The notes beneath the pieces are model-generated. The model saw nothing but the letters and a program-made list of their open reading frames with translations. It ran no database searches and was not told where the DNA came from. Below, in pieces: positions 22,600-36,033 of a DNA stretch of 64,000 bases (within the stretch, counting starts at the first letter, position 1; each line of letters starts with the position of its first letter). This stretch comes from Corydoras sp. C115 (lineage: Eukaryota > Chordata > Actinopteri > Siluriformes > Callichthyidae), in contig JAFMOC010000087.1 of the NCBI GenBank assembly GCA_019802505.1, forward strand, positions 1,255,001 through 1,319,000. Direction: 5' to 3'. The position numbers were made by a program, and so were the translations under genes.

Positions 22600-23758
22600 G
22601 AGCTGCAAAAGATAAAGTTTATTGAATAATCAGATTTAAAACAATTTAGAAATGAATGTATGAATGTAACAAAGCTGCAATCAAACAGAATGAAGTTATG
22701 TTAATGAAAGGTGGAGCAAGGCAAGCAGATAAGGGTAATGGATTTCAACTGAAGCATAAATGCAACTGTCTGTGCATTTAATAAGAAGGAGACACCCTCC
22801 AGTTTAATGACAAATGTAAATTGTGTTTTGGGTGTGACCCATCCCGTCTCTGATTTCCTGATGTGCGGGGCACAAGACACTGTGCCATTACTGGTACTCA
22901 GATGACGTCAACAACACACACCATATACCTTATGATGCGTGCCATTTGTACCACCACATTAATGGGTTACTGTACCTCAGTGAGTATGTACCCCTACTGC
23001 AAAAGGTAAAAATAAAATTAGGCACAGACTGGAAATGACACAGGCAAGAGGTTCAATCACAAAAAAAGGAGGATCTAGAACCCTGGAAGAACAGGAGATT
23101 TTCTAAAGGAAGTTTTTTTTTTTGCTCCAACCAAGTACAGATTTATTGGTAAGGTGGAGGCTGTACAAAATATTAAATTGTGTGTGTGTATATATATATA
23201 TATAAAACGGTGATGCAGTTATTAGGCATGATTCACTGGGGCAAACAAAGGTCCTTTCTGTTGTCTGAGTGGGTTTTCTCCAGGTACCCTGAATTTCTCC
23301 CACATTTCAAAAACACTGGTAAAGTGAAGGTACCAATGGAGATGGAGTGGAGATACCCCCTGATTAGATCATTTGTAAGCCATGGTTTAGGAAAGACTTG
23401 ATGACATGCCTCATAAAAACATTTATGACACTTTATGGGTCAGAATCATTGTGACTTCATGGTATCCAATGGTCAGAGATGAACAGATAGCACATAAAAC
23501 CCAGATTTTGTTCAACACAACGTCTTTGGCATTTAACCAGTCAGTGATTTGTTCAACATTCAACTAAGTGGAACAAAGAAATCCAATCTTGAATTAAGAA
23601 TAATCTCAGGTTTCGTAATTAACATATTAGAAAAGCAGCTTTTCAACAACTATCAGCAGCTAGAAAAATAAAGCACGTTTAACTGTAATCATTACTGTTG
23701 TTGGGTATCAAATCAGAACAAATGAACATCAGAGGAACGGATTACTTGAGCATTTCAC
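22600..23758 (-). other. Probable 3' UTR of the PLAC8-like gene
   Basis: Downstream of the TAA on the minus strand there are AATAAA signals near 23141-23146 and 22618-22623. The latter sits in an A/T-rich context followed by a GT-rich patch and is the better end point. An old, diverged SINE (about 23200-23495) lies inside. Confidence 0.4.
23200..23495 (+). mobile_element. Old SINE related to the 20016 copy
   Basis: Words such as GGGTTTTCTCCAGGTACCCT and GGGTCAGAATCATTGTGACT align with the 20016 element. It lies in the presumed 3' UTR of the PLAC8-like gene. Confidence 0.5.
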
Positions 23759-26700
23759 TTAGGCATACACCTGCTGAGTGACTACAGTGGCCGAGGAGGA
23801 GGACCGGGCACGGATTTTTATCTCACGTGACATCTGACACCAGGCACATGTGTAACAGCATAAAACAGTGCAGCAGTCATCACAGCAGGAGCCCTGAGGA
23901 AGATACATTTAAAGATGAGACTTCTTCACTATTAATTCCACTTTTAAATACTATTCTATAAAAAAAAATAACACTATTATATAAAGACTTTAATTTAAAT
24001 TGTTTGACCAATCACAATAGAAATTTGATCATATGAGATCTACTTCTTGGGCCTGGGTTGTAACTCACTCCCTCTACAGTGGGAGAGCTAGTGCTTCATG
24101 TTAAGTATTCTTTGTAGCTGTACTTTAAAATCCACAATGCAATAAAGGGAAGTGATAACAACATTTGGTAATTGTGTAAAATGTAAATCCATGCTGTTGT
24201 TTTATGAGTGTACTTTGTTTACTAAAAAAGTTTATTTTTGTAGAAATTTAAAGGTAAATAGTAGTTAAGCTAATTTTTTTTTTTCAGTGAGGACCACTCT
24301 TTGGAAAATTATGGTTTCTGTATGAACACACAACCATTTGCGCAATCCTGGAGACATTTTACAGCAATACATTTTTCCTTTTTTTTCTCCCTTTTCCTTT
24401 TTTAAGTGAACATAAGGTTCACACATTCTACTGTGAATTTAAACTTACATTACAATTTACAGTTACTTTGAATTTGCATTTGATATAATAGAAATGCATG
24501 AAAACTTAATCTAATATTTTAAAAATATGTTTGTCTAAAACCTTAAAATAAATGTAAAAAATGCTTTTGTTTTGTTTGTGTCACTATAAAAACATAGGTA
24601 CAACCCCCTCGAAATCCATTTTAATTCCAAGTTGAAAACAAAACAGGAAAATCAGGTAAATGGCCTTATGGGGCAGTTTCTTACATTCCAGACCAGCCCA
24701 TAGTTCCAGTTCATATTCCTATCATTCAAGGGATTTTTTTAAGCCACAGACAAAAAGAGGGTTTCAACATGAAACATAATACTCTCTTTTTTTCTACACA
24801 ACTTCTACGTTTTGGCCCAGTTTCAAAATATAAAAGATCATTGACAATCATTTTTATACAAAAAACGCACGACCACTTAATACACATATTGATTCTATAA
24901 TCTAATAATTTTCACATTTTATTAAACTTCTATTCTTCATAATCCTAAATCCTTAAATGACTTTCTAGGCCATTCAGAAACAAAGCTGGTATTTAAAAAA
25001 GAATAAAGCCTACTTGGTTTAACTACGTCAAAGAACAAAAACGGCAGTCTAAAAATACTGCAGTATAAAAATATCCTGTATTAAAATTTATATTTTAATA
25101 ATAGAAGTATTTTAACAGGAAGTCTTATTGAATAAAAGCAGCAAAGTGAAGACAGTACAATGTTACCTTGCACTAAGCTGTAGAGGACAGAATGTATAAA
25201 TATAGCATCAGTAAAAAAGTAAAGTACAAGTACTTCAAATTTCACTAATGAATATACTTAGTTACTGTACTTCCCATAACTAAAATTATGCAATATTTTT
25301 AAAGATGATGGCTGACGTTTCTCAGCAGAAAGTTAAAAGAGTTAATGATGCAAACATGTTCTCATCTCTCTCTAGCTTCACATTTTGATGAAATGAAACC
25401 TTGTGGTTTTTTTTATTTTTTACAGTTTACAACATAAAGTGATTTCATTTGTGCATACATGCATATGTGTGTGTGTGTATGCATGTGTGTCTCTCTCACA
25501 TGAATGCCATAGCGCTCCCTTATGCTGCTGCGAAGGCAACAGGAGACGGTAAGGCAGCAATCCAGAAGAGGCATACAGAAACACCAGCCAAACTGAGAAG
25601 CAGTCTGACACTGCATGCACGGAAAACACCACAAAGCACAGCAACCTGAAAAAAAAAAACATTGACTAAATGTAAATCCTGAAAAATATGGACCACTCAT
25701 AAAAGTTAAATTTAATATCTCATCTTTTATTATTTCAAACTAGTTATCACACTGCTTTACATGTTGTAGTGAACCAAACCATATACAATATTTCTGGAAA
25801 AGTTGAGATATATTTTTTATTTCAATTATAATATTAAAATAATTCATCTGTAATTAGCTCATTTTTCCAAAAAGGAAATCATATTTAATGTTCTAAATAG
25901 TTAATGTAATACTGTTTGTTAAAAATAAACAAATTTAAACATTCATACTTGCAACACATTCCATTTAAACATATATATTTGCATTCCTCAATTAATATGA
26001 CTGAGTATAAGGGTTACTTGATTGTCTTGTTTGTTCATTTTAGGGTAAATGTACCACATTACTGCCCAATATCAATCAGGAATAGGTTCAAGCAATGTGG
26101 TTATATAGATTAGGAAATTTGGTGTCTTTAGTTTTGCTGGGCAGTTATTTCACCATAAGATCCTTTTAATATTAGGCACAAAGACAGTTACTGCATTAAA
26201 AACAGTCGTAAAGCAGGAGAGAAATTGGGGCTGAACATGGGGCTGTTTTTGGTCAGTTTAAAAAGACATCAAAGACTTATTTTCACTCGCTTATCTTCAC
26301 TTGGCCTTGAACATTAATTTCAAAAGACAAGAAACACCTTCTGAACCGGACACAAAACTGCCTCTCTCTCCAAATTCTGAATCATTCTCTGTAGTTCCAG
26401 TATTTATGAGAATAAGATTCACACATTTATGTGCTACAACACAAAAACCAAACTGGTTCTACTTTCTGGAGCAGTTTCCAAATCTACTGATGTTTCTCCT
26501 CTGACAAAAGTTACATGAACAACCTCTGCTTAAATACTTAGAAACTGTAAATTACAAGAGCAGTATTAAACTTCTTATTCCATAAAACCTGTAAACAATG
26601 TCAGTCATAATGCACTTTTTGTTTTTATGCACATTAGTATGAGAATTTGCATACAGGCTCCTTCTGAACAGTTAGATTCTCTGAACAAACAAGTTGGTCC

Positions 26701-29700
26701 TTGTTAAAAAGTCACTTACATTACATTAGAGAATATGGATTATGTTTATGTAATTATTCATATATGTTTATGAATAATAACATGAACAATCAGATCAATA
26801 CTGAAAGATTACTTTATAAGAGTTTGGACACTAAGAAAAGTAAAAGGAATTAGTATTGATTTGAGGATTAGTACTTGATTTGAGATAGAGGAACGGAACC
26901 AAAAAAGGCTTTTTGATTGATGAGCTTATTCTGACCTAGTTAATAATTCTGATGAATGAAGAACCCAAAGACAATTCATGAAGCAGAAGTTGCAACGTTT
27001 TTTTATGTGTTATAGTTCCCTTTAGTAACACAGATACATATTGTTGATGGCTTCAGCCATGCATTTTCCTGTGGCTTACTTGTTCTGCCTTGTCCTGGCC
27101 TTCCACTGCTACATAAAGCATTCACCACCAAACCCTGTCACCTTTGTCTTGAATTATGTTTTAACTCAACACTACAGTTCCTGTTTTTCTGCTCTAGAGA
27201 TTAAACGTTCTCTCAACCGTGATTTGTTACATGATTGAATTTACCACTGGATACAATGCAATTCGTGTATGACTCTAAAATATCCTAAAGTAGCAGTTTA
27301 TGATCAAATATTCCAGGCTATTTGTATACTGTTTGCTACATTACACATTTAGTTTTTTTTTAAATGAGGACTTACAATAACAAAGACACATTCCTAATAT
27401 GTCACACTGTGGGGAATGTTGAAGGTCACTTTATCTGAACAGCCAAACTTCCATCTACTGTATAAACCTTGCCTCCCTTTTCCTGTTGGACAGACAAGCA
27501 TTCTCTCAGTGGCAGTCTGTTTTTCTTTTATTTTAACTGACCAACTCAGTTTGGAATTAAATGCCTGCTGGACATTTAACACTGGTATTAAATAAAATAA
27601 ACCAATTCAAAGGAGGGCAGCACGGTGGCTTAGTGGTCAGCACGTTCGCCTCTCAGCACTAGGGATTCCCGCTTCGAATCCTCATCTGGGTGGAGTTTCC
27701 ATGTTCTCCCCGTGACTGCGTGGGTTTCCTCCGGGTTCTCCGGTTTCCTCCCACAGTCCAAAAACATGGATCAAGTAAATTAAATTCTCAAAATTGCCCC
27801 ATATAGAGTGTGTCTGTGTGAGTGTGTGCCCAGCGATGGATTGGCGCCCTGTCCTGGGTCTATCTGCCCAGCACCCGAGACATCCCCCCCCCCCTGACCC
27901 TAATAGAGGATAATGCGGGAGATAATGAATGAATGAATTTAAAGGTGATTTTCCTAATTTGTGCCTGACTCTTTACAGTGCATGGTAGTCTAATGCTCTT
28001 CCTGAAGTCTTACACATTAAGATAACAGACTGCTGGCAGACCAGTCGTGCTTCCTACACCAGTTTGTCGCAGCATGCTTTATTTTCTTTGACCAGCTGAA
28101 ATAATTGTAATAGGTAAGTTGATACGTGAAAGACATTTAAAAGTTGGGATTCTGAGAAACCAGAAAGTGGATGTTGAATATTAACTTACATTGTTTTGTA
28201 ATTCTTAGTGTTATAACTGTAATGCTCAGTGTCAAACATGGTAAATAGGACGTGGTTCACCACTTCCTGAGCCAAAACCTTGCGAGAAATTATTTGCAAG
28301 AATTTTGTTCCCTCACAATCTACTGTGCAGAACATTGTGAAAAGTGGAGGTGTTCATCTTGAAGAGAATGTATTATTTGGTCACGATAATAAATAAAAGT
28401 GTATTGATCAAATTACAATATGATCCTGAATCATGAAGCATCTTCTTTTCTTAATTAAAATGTTAAAATGTTTCCACTAATTTTTATGTTTTCAAACATC
28501 ACTTTGCACACAGGGGTAGCTAGGGAAAAAGGAAGTTAGCTTAGAAGAGTGAAGAAGTAACAAACTAATATAGGTATCACTAATGTCTATAAAGAGTGAA
28601 TGCACATAAATGCACATGATCACGTCAGCACACTAACCATAGAACAGCAGTCAAAGGTTAAAAGTGACTGTACTCGTGGGTGAGACTCAGAACAAATAAG
28701 AAGAGGAAGAGCCGAATGAAATATTTAAAATACACCCAGAATAAAGTAGTGGAACAGTGAAACACAGTGAAAGAATTACACACAAAAACATCACAACAAA
28801 AGGATTATAACATACAAGAGGCAGTGGCTCCAAGAGGCAGTCACACACACGGAGGCAGCAGGCATGACAGTCATGACACTTAAAACTTAAAAACACAGGC
28901 ACCTGTATACACAATATGTACAAGCTAATGTACTTCATTTTATACTTAAGATCTTATAAGCCTTCAAATTATGTTTTAGAAGGTGAGATGCTGCTTTAAT
29001 TTTAGCAGTTGATACATGTTATTACACTGTAAAATGGTTTAGTTTATAAGTTTTTATTATTGAATGGGCAAGCAGTAAAAGTTTAAACCTCTTCTTCTGT
29101 TTTTTTTTTTTTTATGTTTCTAAAGAATAAAGTTAAAGCATCACCAGAAATCCTAAAAGAGTAGCAAAAGCATGTGAGCCTTTGCTTTCACTACCTAGTG
29201 TGACTCCATTGCAGCAATAACAGCAACTGAATGTTCCCTGTTATTGCTAAATAATCTCACATCAACTTAAAGAAATGTTAATGGGTTCCTTCTAATAAGC
29301 TACTTGCTTCAGGGTCATTCCACAACATTTCTGTTTTATTAAGGTCAGAACTTTGCTTTGTTAATTAAAAAAAAACTATTTGGGTCCATCAATCTACAAA
29401 ATGCAAAATGCAAACTACAAAATGGGTAGCAATGTGCTTTATAGAGAACAATGGCTTTCTTTTTGCATCCGTGCCATGCACCATTTCATTTCATAGTTCT
29501 GCTGATGGTGGGCTCATGAACATCCCTAGTGGTGGGAACGATCCAATGTAAAATCGGACTTAGTTGATTAGAAGTTACACTGGGTTTAGCACAGACTAGT
29601 AAATGCTTCGCTTTTGGCATGATTTTGGTCATCCACTCTTGAAGAGGTTAATAATGATCTGAAATATTCTATGCTGGTACATCATCTGCTGACAGGTTTA

Positions 29701-30820
29701 GTCCACACCTTTAAGAGATTGGTTTGTAATCTTTTTCAGTCTTTTTCCTGGCTGGGTGCAATATCACAAACTAATGACATCTTATTTTGATCCGGAAAAT
29801 TATGTAAACCTGATAAATGATGAATGTGACTAATTTTTAGCTAATTTATTTGAGGTATTTACTTTAAAAATGAGGTGGAAAATTATGTCTAATTAAAACA
29901 AAAACTAATATATTCATTCATTCATTATCTTCCGCTTTATCCTATATTAGTGTCCAGGGGAGAACATTTCAGACGCTGGGCAGATACATCCAGGACAGGA
30001 CGCCAATCTATCACTGGGCACACACTCACTCACACAAACACACTCTATATGGGGCAATTTGGAGAACTCAATTGATTTGATCCATGTTTTTGGACTGTGG
30101 GAGGAAATCGGAGAACCTGGAGGAAACCCACGCGGACACGGGGGGGAACATGGAAACTCCACCCAGATGGGGATTCGAACCCGGGAATCCCTAGTGCTGA
30201 GAGGCGAACGTGCTAACCACTAAACCACCTTGCCGCACACTAATATATTTATCAATCTAAAAAATCTGTAGGGTTTATATACTTTCCAGCTACAATGTAG
30301 GTGGTGGAAAAACTGCTTCATGAGCAACAGAAATAGTCTCATGCTAAAAAACTGCATATAAGAAGTTTTGATGCTTGTTAATGCTAGATCTTTACAAATA
30401 GACCACTTACATTAGCATCATATTTAACAATATAAACTATAATATAGAATACTGCTTCTAAATTATAAACACATACACTGAGCTCTGTTGAGATGTCTTT
30501 GTCCATTTCTACATTCCTGCGCTCTGTTGTCATGTTATTGTCTATTTTGACACTCCTGACACAGAGTAGATTTTTCGATCTCAAGTATAAGTCTGATACT
30601 TAAAACAATGTGTTTATTAACCCCAGAGACTACGTACGTTTCAGCAGTGTGTTCATGATCAAGTTTCGAGAATAATAAAATTAGGGTTTATCTGATTTGA
30701 CAAACGGTGTTGGCAACTTACAAGTGCTCATGTCAGAACAGCAGTCACAGATTCCCGTGGTCCAGGTTCCTGAACTTTGGGATGTTGTTACTGTGGTGAT
30801 TTGTTGTTGGACAGCCATGA
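23759..30820 (-). CDS. PLAC8/cornifelin-family cysteine-rich protein, 125 aa, three coding exons
   Basis: Exons: 30820-30722 (ATG at 30818-30816), 25645-25500, 23893-23759 (TAA at 23761-23759). Phases 1 and 0 fit and give 125 residues, close to the usual 100-130 for the family. Landmarks: ICDCCSDM near residue 23, the Cys-rich block CCALWCFPCMQC from residue 34, RERYGIHGSCCDDCC across the second junction, and CAWCQMSREIK, all typical of PLAC8 proteins (ponzr/onzin, cornifelin). The Cys-rich hydrophobic stretches are thought to associate with membrane. Family members have been linked to cell size or metal control, keratinocyte envelopes and kidney/cilia development; the role here is unknown. 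The ATG context (TCATGG) is good. Introns are large (about 5.1 and 1.6 kb). Several fish paralogues exist, so no symbol is given. Confidence 0.88.
23894..25499 (-). other. Second coding intron of the PLAC8-like gene
   Basis: AT-rich, no SINE recognised, no additional exon seen. Confidence 0.6.
27617..27938 (+). mobile_element. V-SINE copy
   Basis: Full head and core; the 3' part is shortened by a C-run collapse. Imperfect flanking repeat AATTCAAAGG/AATTTAAAGG. In an intron of the PLAC8-like gene. Confidence 0.9.
29913..30237 (-). mobile_element. V-SINE copy
   Basis: Reversed, with a small deletion near the tail and a flanking direct repeat ACTAATATAT. In the first coding intron of the PLAC8-like gene. 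Confidence 0.92.
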
Positions 30821-33103
30821 CTAAAAATATGAGAGAAAGTTGAGTTATTGATAAATGGTTTCATCTTTATAATGTACATAGTATTCAAATTAAACACAAC
30901 AATATAAGGAGTGTAAATCTTTACGTAATGGTCATTGTGCATTGTGGGGCTGGGTACTAAAACCTGAAGAGTGAGTTAAACTGCATTATGCACACCATAG
31001 TTATGCTTAATCATTGTATGTATGTCTTTATGTATGACAGTGTGTATACACGCAAGTCTGAGTTTTTGGATAATTAACACTTCCTTACAAACAAAAAAAC
31101 ACATACATACCTATTGACCATAACATTAAAACCTGTCAGTGTATGTGTATGTACATATAAAACACGTGGCCAAAACAAATAATTGGTCAAAATGATTGGA
31201 AATAAAAAACGGCCTTCTGAGACCTGTATCATGAGAGCATTACTTATAAAATGAGCTGTCAAGGGAAAAAAATTAAAACAAGAAAATTCACTTCTTCTTA
31301 TCTTGTACTCAAAGATATTTGATATGAAACTAACAAATGTCTGATATTTCACAATTTTACGAAACATCCTCTGTTTAGTCATACTTTCATAATTATCATC
31401 ATGGATAAACTATAATTTTACATGCAAGATAGAAATAATAATTACATATGTAGTTTTTAAGTTGATAGAACCATTAAAAGCTCAATAATTGGTAATAATT
31501 CGTAAAGTATAAACATTGAGTAAAACAGGTTAAGGAACATTTAACTAATAATATTCCCTTTCATCCGTTTTATAGCATGGTATAAAACTTATAGCAAGTT
31601 ATCAGATGTGATAATATTTATTTATTGCTTAGGAACATTTAGAACTACCACGTGGTTTTGGACTTTGACAGTGACTATAAGAGACCTGAATTCTTGTCTT
31701 TAACTTAGTTAAGGTTCATTATAAAACTGCAAGCTGCATGCTCTCAAGAAACCTGGCCAACATTCCAAGGACAAATTGCATCATGGATGGTTACTTTGCT
31801 GGAAAGAGATTAGTTTTATTGTAAGGGCTGGGCATCGTGGCAGTATATTATCATTTACACAATTTAATCTAAAATGAAACTCTGAAACTCTGAAACATGT
31901 TTAATGTTAATAAAACAGAATATGTTTTAATATTTTTTGGCTTTGTTAAGCCATTAATTGTATGAAGGACACGTCACCAATTCATCAAAGGAGAGATATT
32001 AAAAGGGTAAAAGTTCTCCCACACAGTACAGATTCTGTTCACCCTGCCAAAAGATCAAACACTGATCTGTTATGCTTCTGTGTGCAACACAAATATTTTT
32101 TTCCGTGTGTGTGTGTCTGTGTGTATGTCTAAGTATAGAGTTAAGGTGTCCTTTTTAAGAAAAGTGCATATCTGCTGGAATTAGGTGTGATGCGTTGTGT
32201 ACCTATTTAAATACAAAATTGAGTAGCTGTTATTTATGGATAATTGTTTTTGATTCATGCAAAACTAAAATTACATAGGATGATCATTCCTCTATTTACA
32301 CGACTTGCTTTGTCTCATTGAAAACGCCCAATTTATCATCCAGCACTCCTCCATATCCTGCTCAGCAAGATAATCAGGAATGTACATTAATCGTTAATTA
32401 TGCTACTGCACTTAAACCTGAGCCATATAAAGAAAAGGTCACCGAGGATTTAAAACATATTAAACAAATGTTGCTTCAACGTTTGTGAAACCTTAACTCT
32501 GCTTATTTAACCTGAATGTTTTTATCAAGTACTAAAAGTATATAAAGATAAATTAATATTCTGATGTAAAGGAATTAGTATTACAACCACCTTTAGAACC
32601 TTTAGAATTAAGAGATTTAATATGGGAAAGTAAAGTCAGGAGTTTTCAATCAATGGGATGGCAATCATATGAGAGTCAGGGCCCTGTTTTATTTACAGGA
32701 AAAGTATTGAGCAAAGTCTGATCTCTGAAGTATATAATGGCATGTAAGAGATTTCTAAGAATTATATTACAAATTTTATTCATTTGATGCCTGTAACACA
32801 TTCATTTGTCCCATCATTGTGATTTTCTATAAGAGTAAATGTTTAATTTTTTATCTTTGCTCTTATAACTAATGATTCAAACTTTAACTAAAGCTGGATC
32901 TCAAGGTTTAAGAATCTCTTAGGCAACACAGTGCAACTGTAATAAATATGGCCACAAGCACAGGAATTTATACAGTATGCTTTCGCATTAAAAAAAAAAA
33001 ATGTAGCCTGAAATTCCTGGAAGAGAGAGTCATCCAAGATGTTCGAAGAGAGTGGAAATACTCCAAGGTAGAATAAGATCATGTTACAGCTGGGAGAATA
33101 CAT
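30821..33103. other. AT-rich stretch, likely 5' UTR intron of the PLAC8-like gene
   Basis: No exon or complete repeat recognised. Confidence 0.45.
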
Positions 33104-33182
33104 TTAGTCATTTTACATTTTAATCATTCAGCAGACTCTTTTATCCAAAGCGACTTACAAATGAGAACATTACAAGTCAGAA
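33104..33182 (-). mobile_element. SINE-B-like 3' fragment
   Basis: Only the tail domain remains (TTTTATCCAAAGCGACTTAC), followed by ATGAGAACATTACAAGTCAG as at 45026. Confidence 0.65.
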
Positions 33183-33468
33183 TACAAAATCTTATAATCA
33201 AAACGAATACATTTTATTATTAATTCGATCTTATTGTTATTTAGGAAAAACTACAGAGTTAATTAAATGACATCCGTTTTGCTTGTTCTTCCCTCTGGGC
33301 ATCCAGACTGTTAAAAACTTTAAACATGAAAATCTAGCATGGTATCAGTGTGCTCCTGCGCCCACAGCATGAGGCATTTGCATGTGTGAAAGTTTGCATG
33401 TTAGGGTTACAAAAGGAAAGACATGACAAAAATGGTTTTAATTTTATTAAAAACAAACCAATGCTAAA

Positions 33469-33470
<2 letters not shown>

Positions 33471-33519
<49 letters not shown>
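33471..33519. repeat. (GT)n microsatellite
   Basis: Uninterrupted run of about 24 units. Confidence 0.97.
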
Positions 33520-33520
<1 letters not shown>

Positions 33521-34140
33521 TCTATAAACAAATCCATACTGTTGTCTTAATTACCATGACATTTGACATAATTCCTCTTTAGGACCCTGCGGTTTATGTA
33601 TAACCACCAAGAAGCAGATCAAGATGTCTTACAATCTGTAAGTTGTTCGAGCGGAAACACATGGTGGCCATACGTGTTTATGCACATACCAATGTGCACA
33701 AAGGAAAATTATTTTTAGGTGATGTAGAATTTGATGTGACCAATTACGTGTAAATTAACGTTTACACTGTTTGCAGGCAAATTTTCTCTTTAAGAAGATG
33801 ATGTAAGTAAATCCCTCCATTTTAATTTAGTTCACTGCAGCAACAATCAGTGATGAGCAAAGTGGTGGCACCGGAATCAGAAGTCTATTTTCTTGATGTT
33901 TATTCATTTCGGTGACTGATAATTTGCCCTCAGAATCATTGAAATTTTATAACTGGTCCACCTTTTTTGCCCCGATAATGTATACTAGAATTTTAGAGTC
34001 AGATACAGCATTACACAACAGCAAAAAACTTTTTTTGAAAGCATTTTTTTTAAACCCACTGTGTATTCTTAAGCTCAAAACATTTTATTTGATTAATAGG
34101 ACATTTAGTGTTACAGCAAAATGAAACTAAGTGTATAAGT

Positions 34141-34375
34141 GTAGAGGTTAGCATGCCCCCCTTAGTTTTCATGTTCTCCCCACGTCAACTCACACACACA
34201 CACACACACTATATGAGGCAATTTAGAGCGACCAATTCACCTTGAATCCAAGTTAATGAAAGCTACAGAACCTGGAGAAAACTCACACGCACACGGGAAG
34301 AAAATGGAAACTTTACCCAGATCGGGATTCGAACCTGGAGAGATGAACGTGCTCACCACTAAGCCACCTTGCTCT
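34141..34375 (-). mobile_element. Old diverged V-SINE copy
   Basis: Reverse core and box B words (GGGATTCGAACCTGG, ACTAAGCCACCTTG) are visible with many changes. Confidence 0.6.
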
Positions 34376-34457
34376 GTCAAATCAAGGTTGTCAACGTATA
34401 ACTCAAAATTCCTTATTTGTACCATTATATATTTAGTTAAATGTGGATGTGAGAAGG

Positions 34458-34998
34458 GTGGCACGGTGGCTTAGTGGTTAGCACGTTCGCCTCTCAGCAC
34501 TAGGGATTCCCGGTTCGAACCCCCATCATGTTCTCCCCGTGTCCACGTGGGTTTCCTCCGGGTTCTCCGGTTTCCTCCCACAGTCCAAAAACATGGATCA
34601 AGTCAATTGAGTTCTCCAAATTGCCCCATATAGAGTGTTTATTTGTCTGTGTGAGTGAGTGTGTGCCCAGTGATAGATTGGCGCCCTGTCCTGGGTGTAT
34701 CTGCACAGCGCCCGAAACATTCTACCCTGGATGGGGCAAGGTAGCTTAGTGGTTAGGGCGTTGGGCTATCAAATCTAGGAACCACTCTCGGGGTTCAAAT
34801 CTCGGGACCACTGAAGTTACCAATGTGGGTCCTTGAGCGAGGCCCTTAACCCTCATTGCTGCAGGGATGCTGTGATTAACCCTGTGTTCACCTTTTAAGT
34901 CGCTTTGGATAAAAGCTTCCAATAAATGACCAAATGTAAATGTAAATGGATGGGCCCCTCGCGACCCTGATATAGGATAAAACGGAAGATAATGGATG
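34458..34998 (+). mobile_element. V-SINE interrupted by a SINE-B insertion
   Basis: The V-SINE runs 34458-34733, stops after CCCTGGATGG, and resumes at about 34950 with GATGGGCCCC to the (GGAT) tail. A box-B-side deletion is also present. Confidence 0.88.
34734..34950 (+). mobile_element. SINE-B copy nested in a V-SINE
   Basis: Complete forward SINE-B from GGCAAGGTAGCTTAGTGG to the AAATGTAAATG tail, flanked by GGATGG/GATGG host sequence. Confidence 0.88.
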
Positions 34999-35300
34999 AA
35001 TGTGAGAAAGGTTATATATAATTTTTTTTTTAAGTTTGCCACAACTATTCAAAAATTACAAAGTCCTAAACTTTTCCAGAAATTACTTTATGGGCCTTTT
35101 CCTCGCACAGAACTCATACACACAATGTGCTTACTACTAATCTATATACATGGTATAAAACATTCTGCATGTTTTTAATTTTTTTTTTTTTTTTTGCAAC
35201 GATGATTTCTAAATGTCGATAGGACACTCGTGTGGGGATAAACGTTTTAAACAGTTGCAAAACTTAAAAAAAATAAAATAAAATGAATAACTAATCCTAC

Positions 35301-35480
35301 CTTCTCCGTGTGAGTGTTGCTGTATGAATGTGGCAGCAGAGGCGGCAGGCGGCTCGGCTCACTTCAGCTCGGCTCGAATCGACTCGACTCCGCTCGGCTC
35401 GGCAGCGTTGTGACTCCGTTACACTGAGTGCGGGTTCAACTCTCCTCCCAATAGTGACGTCACCGCGCGTGCAGCAGCGA
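35301..35480 (-). promoter_or_regulatory. CpG-rich promoter and probable noncoding exon 1 of the PLAC8-like gene
   Basis: This is a GC-rich island in AT-rich surroundings. A good minus-strand donor (GAGAAG then GTAGGA) lies at 35301/35300, and the coding exon at 30820 has a matching polypyrimidine-AG acceptor just before its ATG. A CCAAT box (35448-35452) and a perfect CRE palindrome TGACGTCA (35455-35462) sit upstream. Repeated CGGCT/CGACT words fill 35352-35405. The link to the PLAC8-like gene is inferred from orientation and splice signals. Confidence 0.5.
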
Positions 35481-35568
35481 AGGCGGTAACAGTGCGTTTC
35501 CTTGGAAAGCTCGATACTCCATCATCCCGCGGCGATAAAACACATAAAACGATTATTAATAATGTCAG

Positions 35569-35916
35569 GGCGGCACGGTGGCTTAGTGGTTAGCACGTTC
35601 GCCTCTCAGCGCTAGGGATTCCCGGTTCGAATCCTCATCTGGGTGAAGTTTCCATGTTCTCCCCGTGTCCGCGTGGGTTTCCTCCGGGTTCTCCGGTTTC
35701 CTCCCACAGTCCAAAAACATGGATCAAGTTAATTGAGTTCTCTAAATTGCCCCATATAGAGTGTGTTTGAGTGTGTGAGTGTGTACCCAGCGATGGATTG
35801 GCGCCCTGTCCTGGGTGTGTCTGCCCAGCTCCCGAGACGTTCTCCCCTGGATGGGCATGGGGAACCCCACCGCGACCCTAATAGAGGATAAAGCGGGAGA
35901 TAATGAATGAATGAAT
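35569..35916 (+). mobile_element. V-SINE copy inside a 31-bp tandem repeat
   Basis: Full length. The TSD AATAATGTCAG lies at 35558-35568 and 35917-35927. The target was the first unit of the array at 35551-36033. Confidence 0.93.
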
Positions 35917-36033
35917 AATAATGTCAGTGTACAGTTGTGTGATTATTAATAATGTCAGTGTACAGTTGTCTGATTATTAATAATGTCAGTGTACAGTTGT
36001 GTGATTATTAATAATGTCAGTGTACAGTTGTCT
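35917..36033. repeat. 31-bp minisatellite, about four units
   Basis: Unit GATTATTAATAATGTCAG plus TGTACAGTTGTSTG, starting at 35941, 35972 and 36003, with a first unit split by the SINE. Confidence 0.92.

Larger units (their letters stand above)
25646..30721 (-). other. First coding intron of the PLAC8-like gene
   Basis: About 5.1 kb, AT-rich, with two V-SINEs (27617, 29913). A Cys-rich patch on the minus strand near 28800-28900 is not convincing as an exon. Confidence 0.55.

Noticed and set aside
28687..28938. Cys-rich minus-strand patch that might be a decayed extra PLAC8 exon
   Set aside because: The Cys spacing does not match the PLAC8 block and splice signals are weak.
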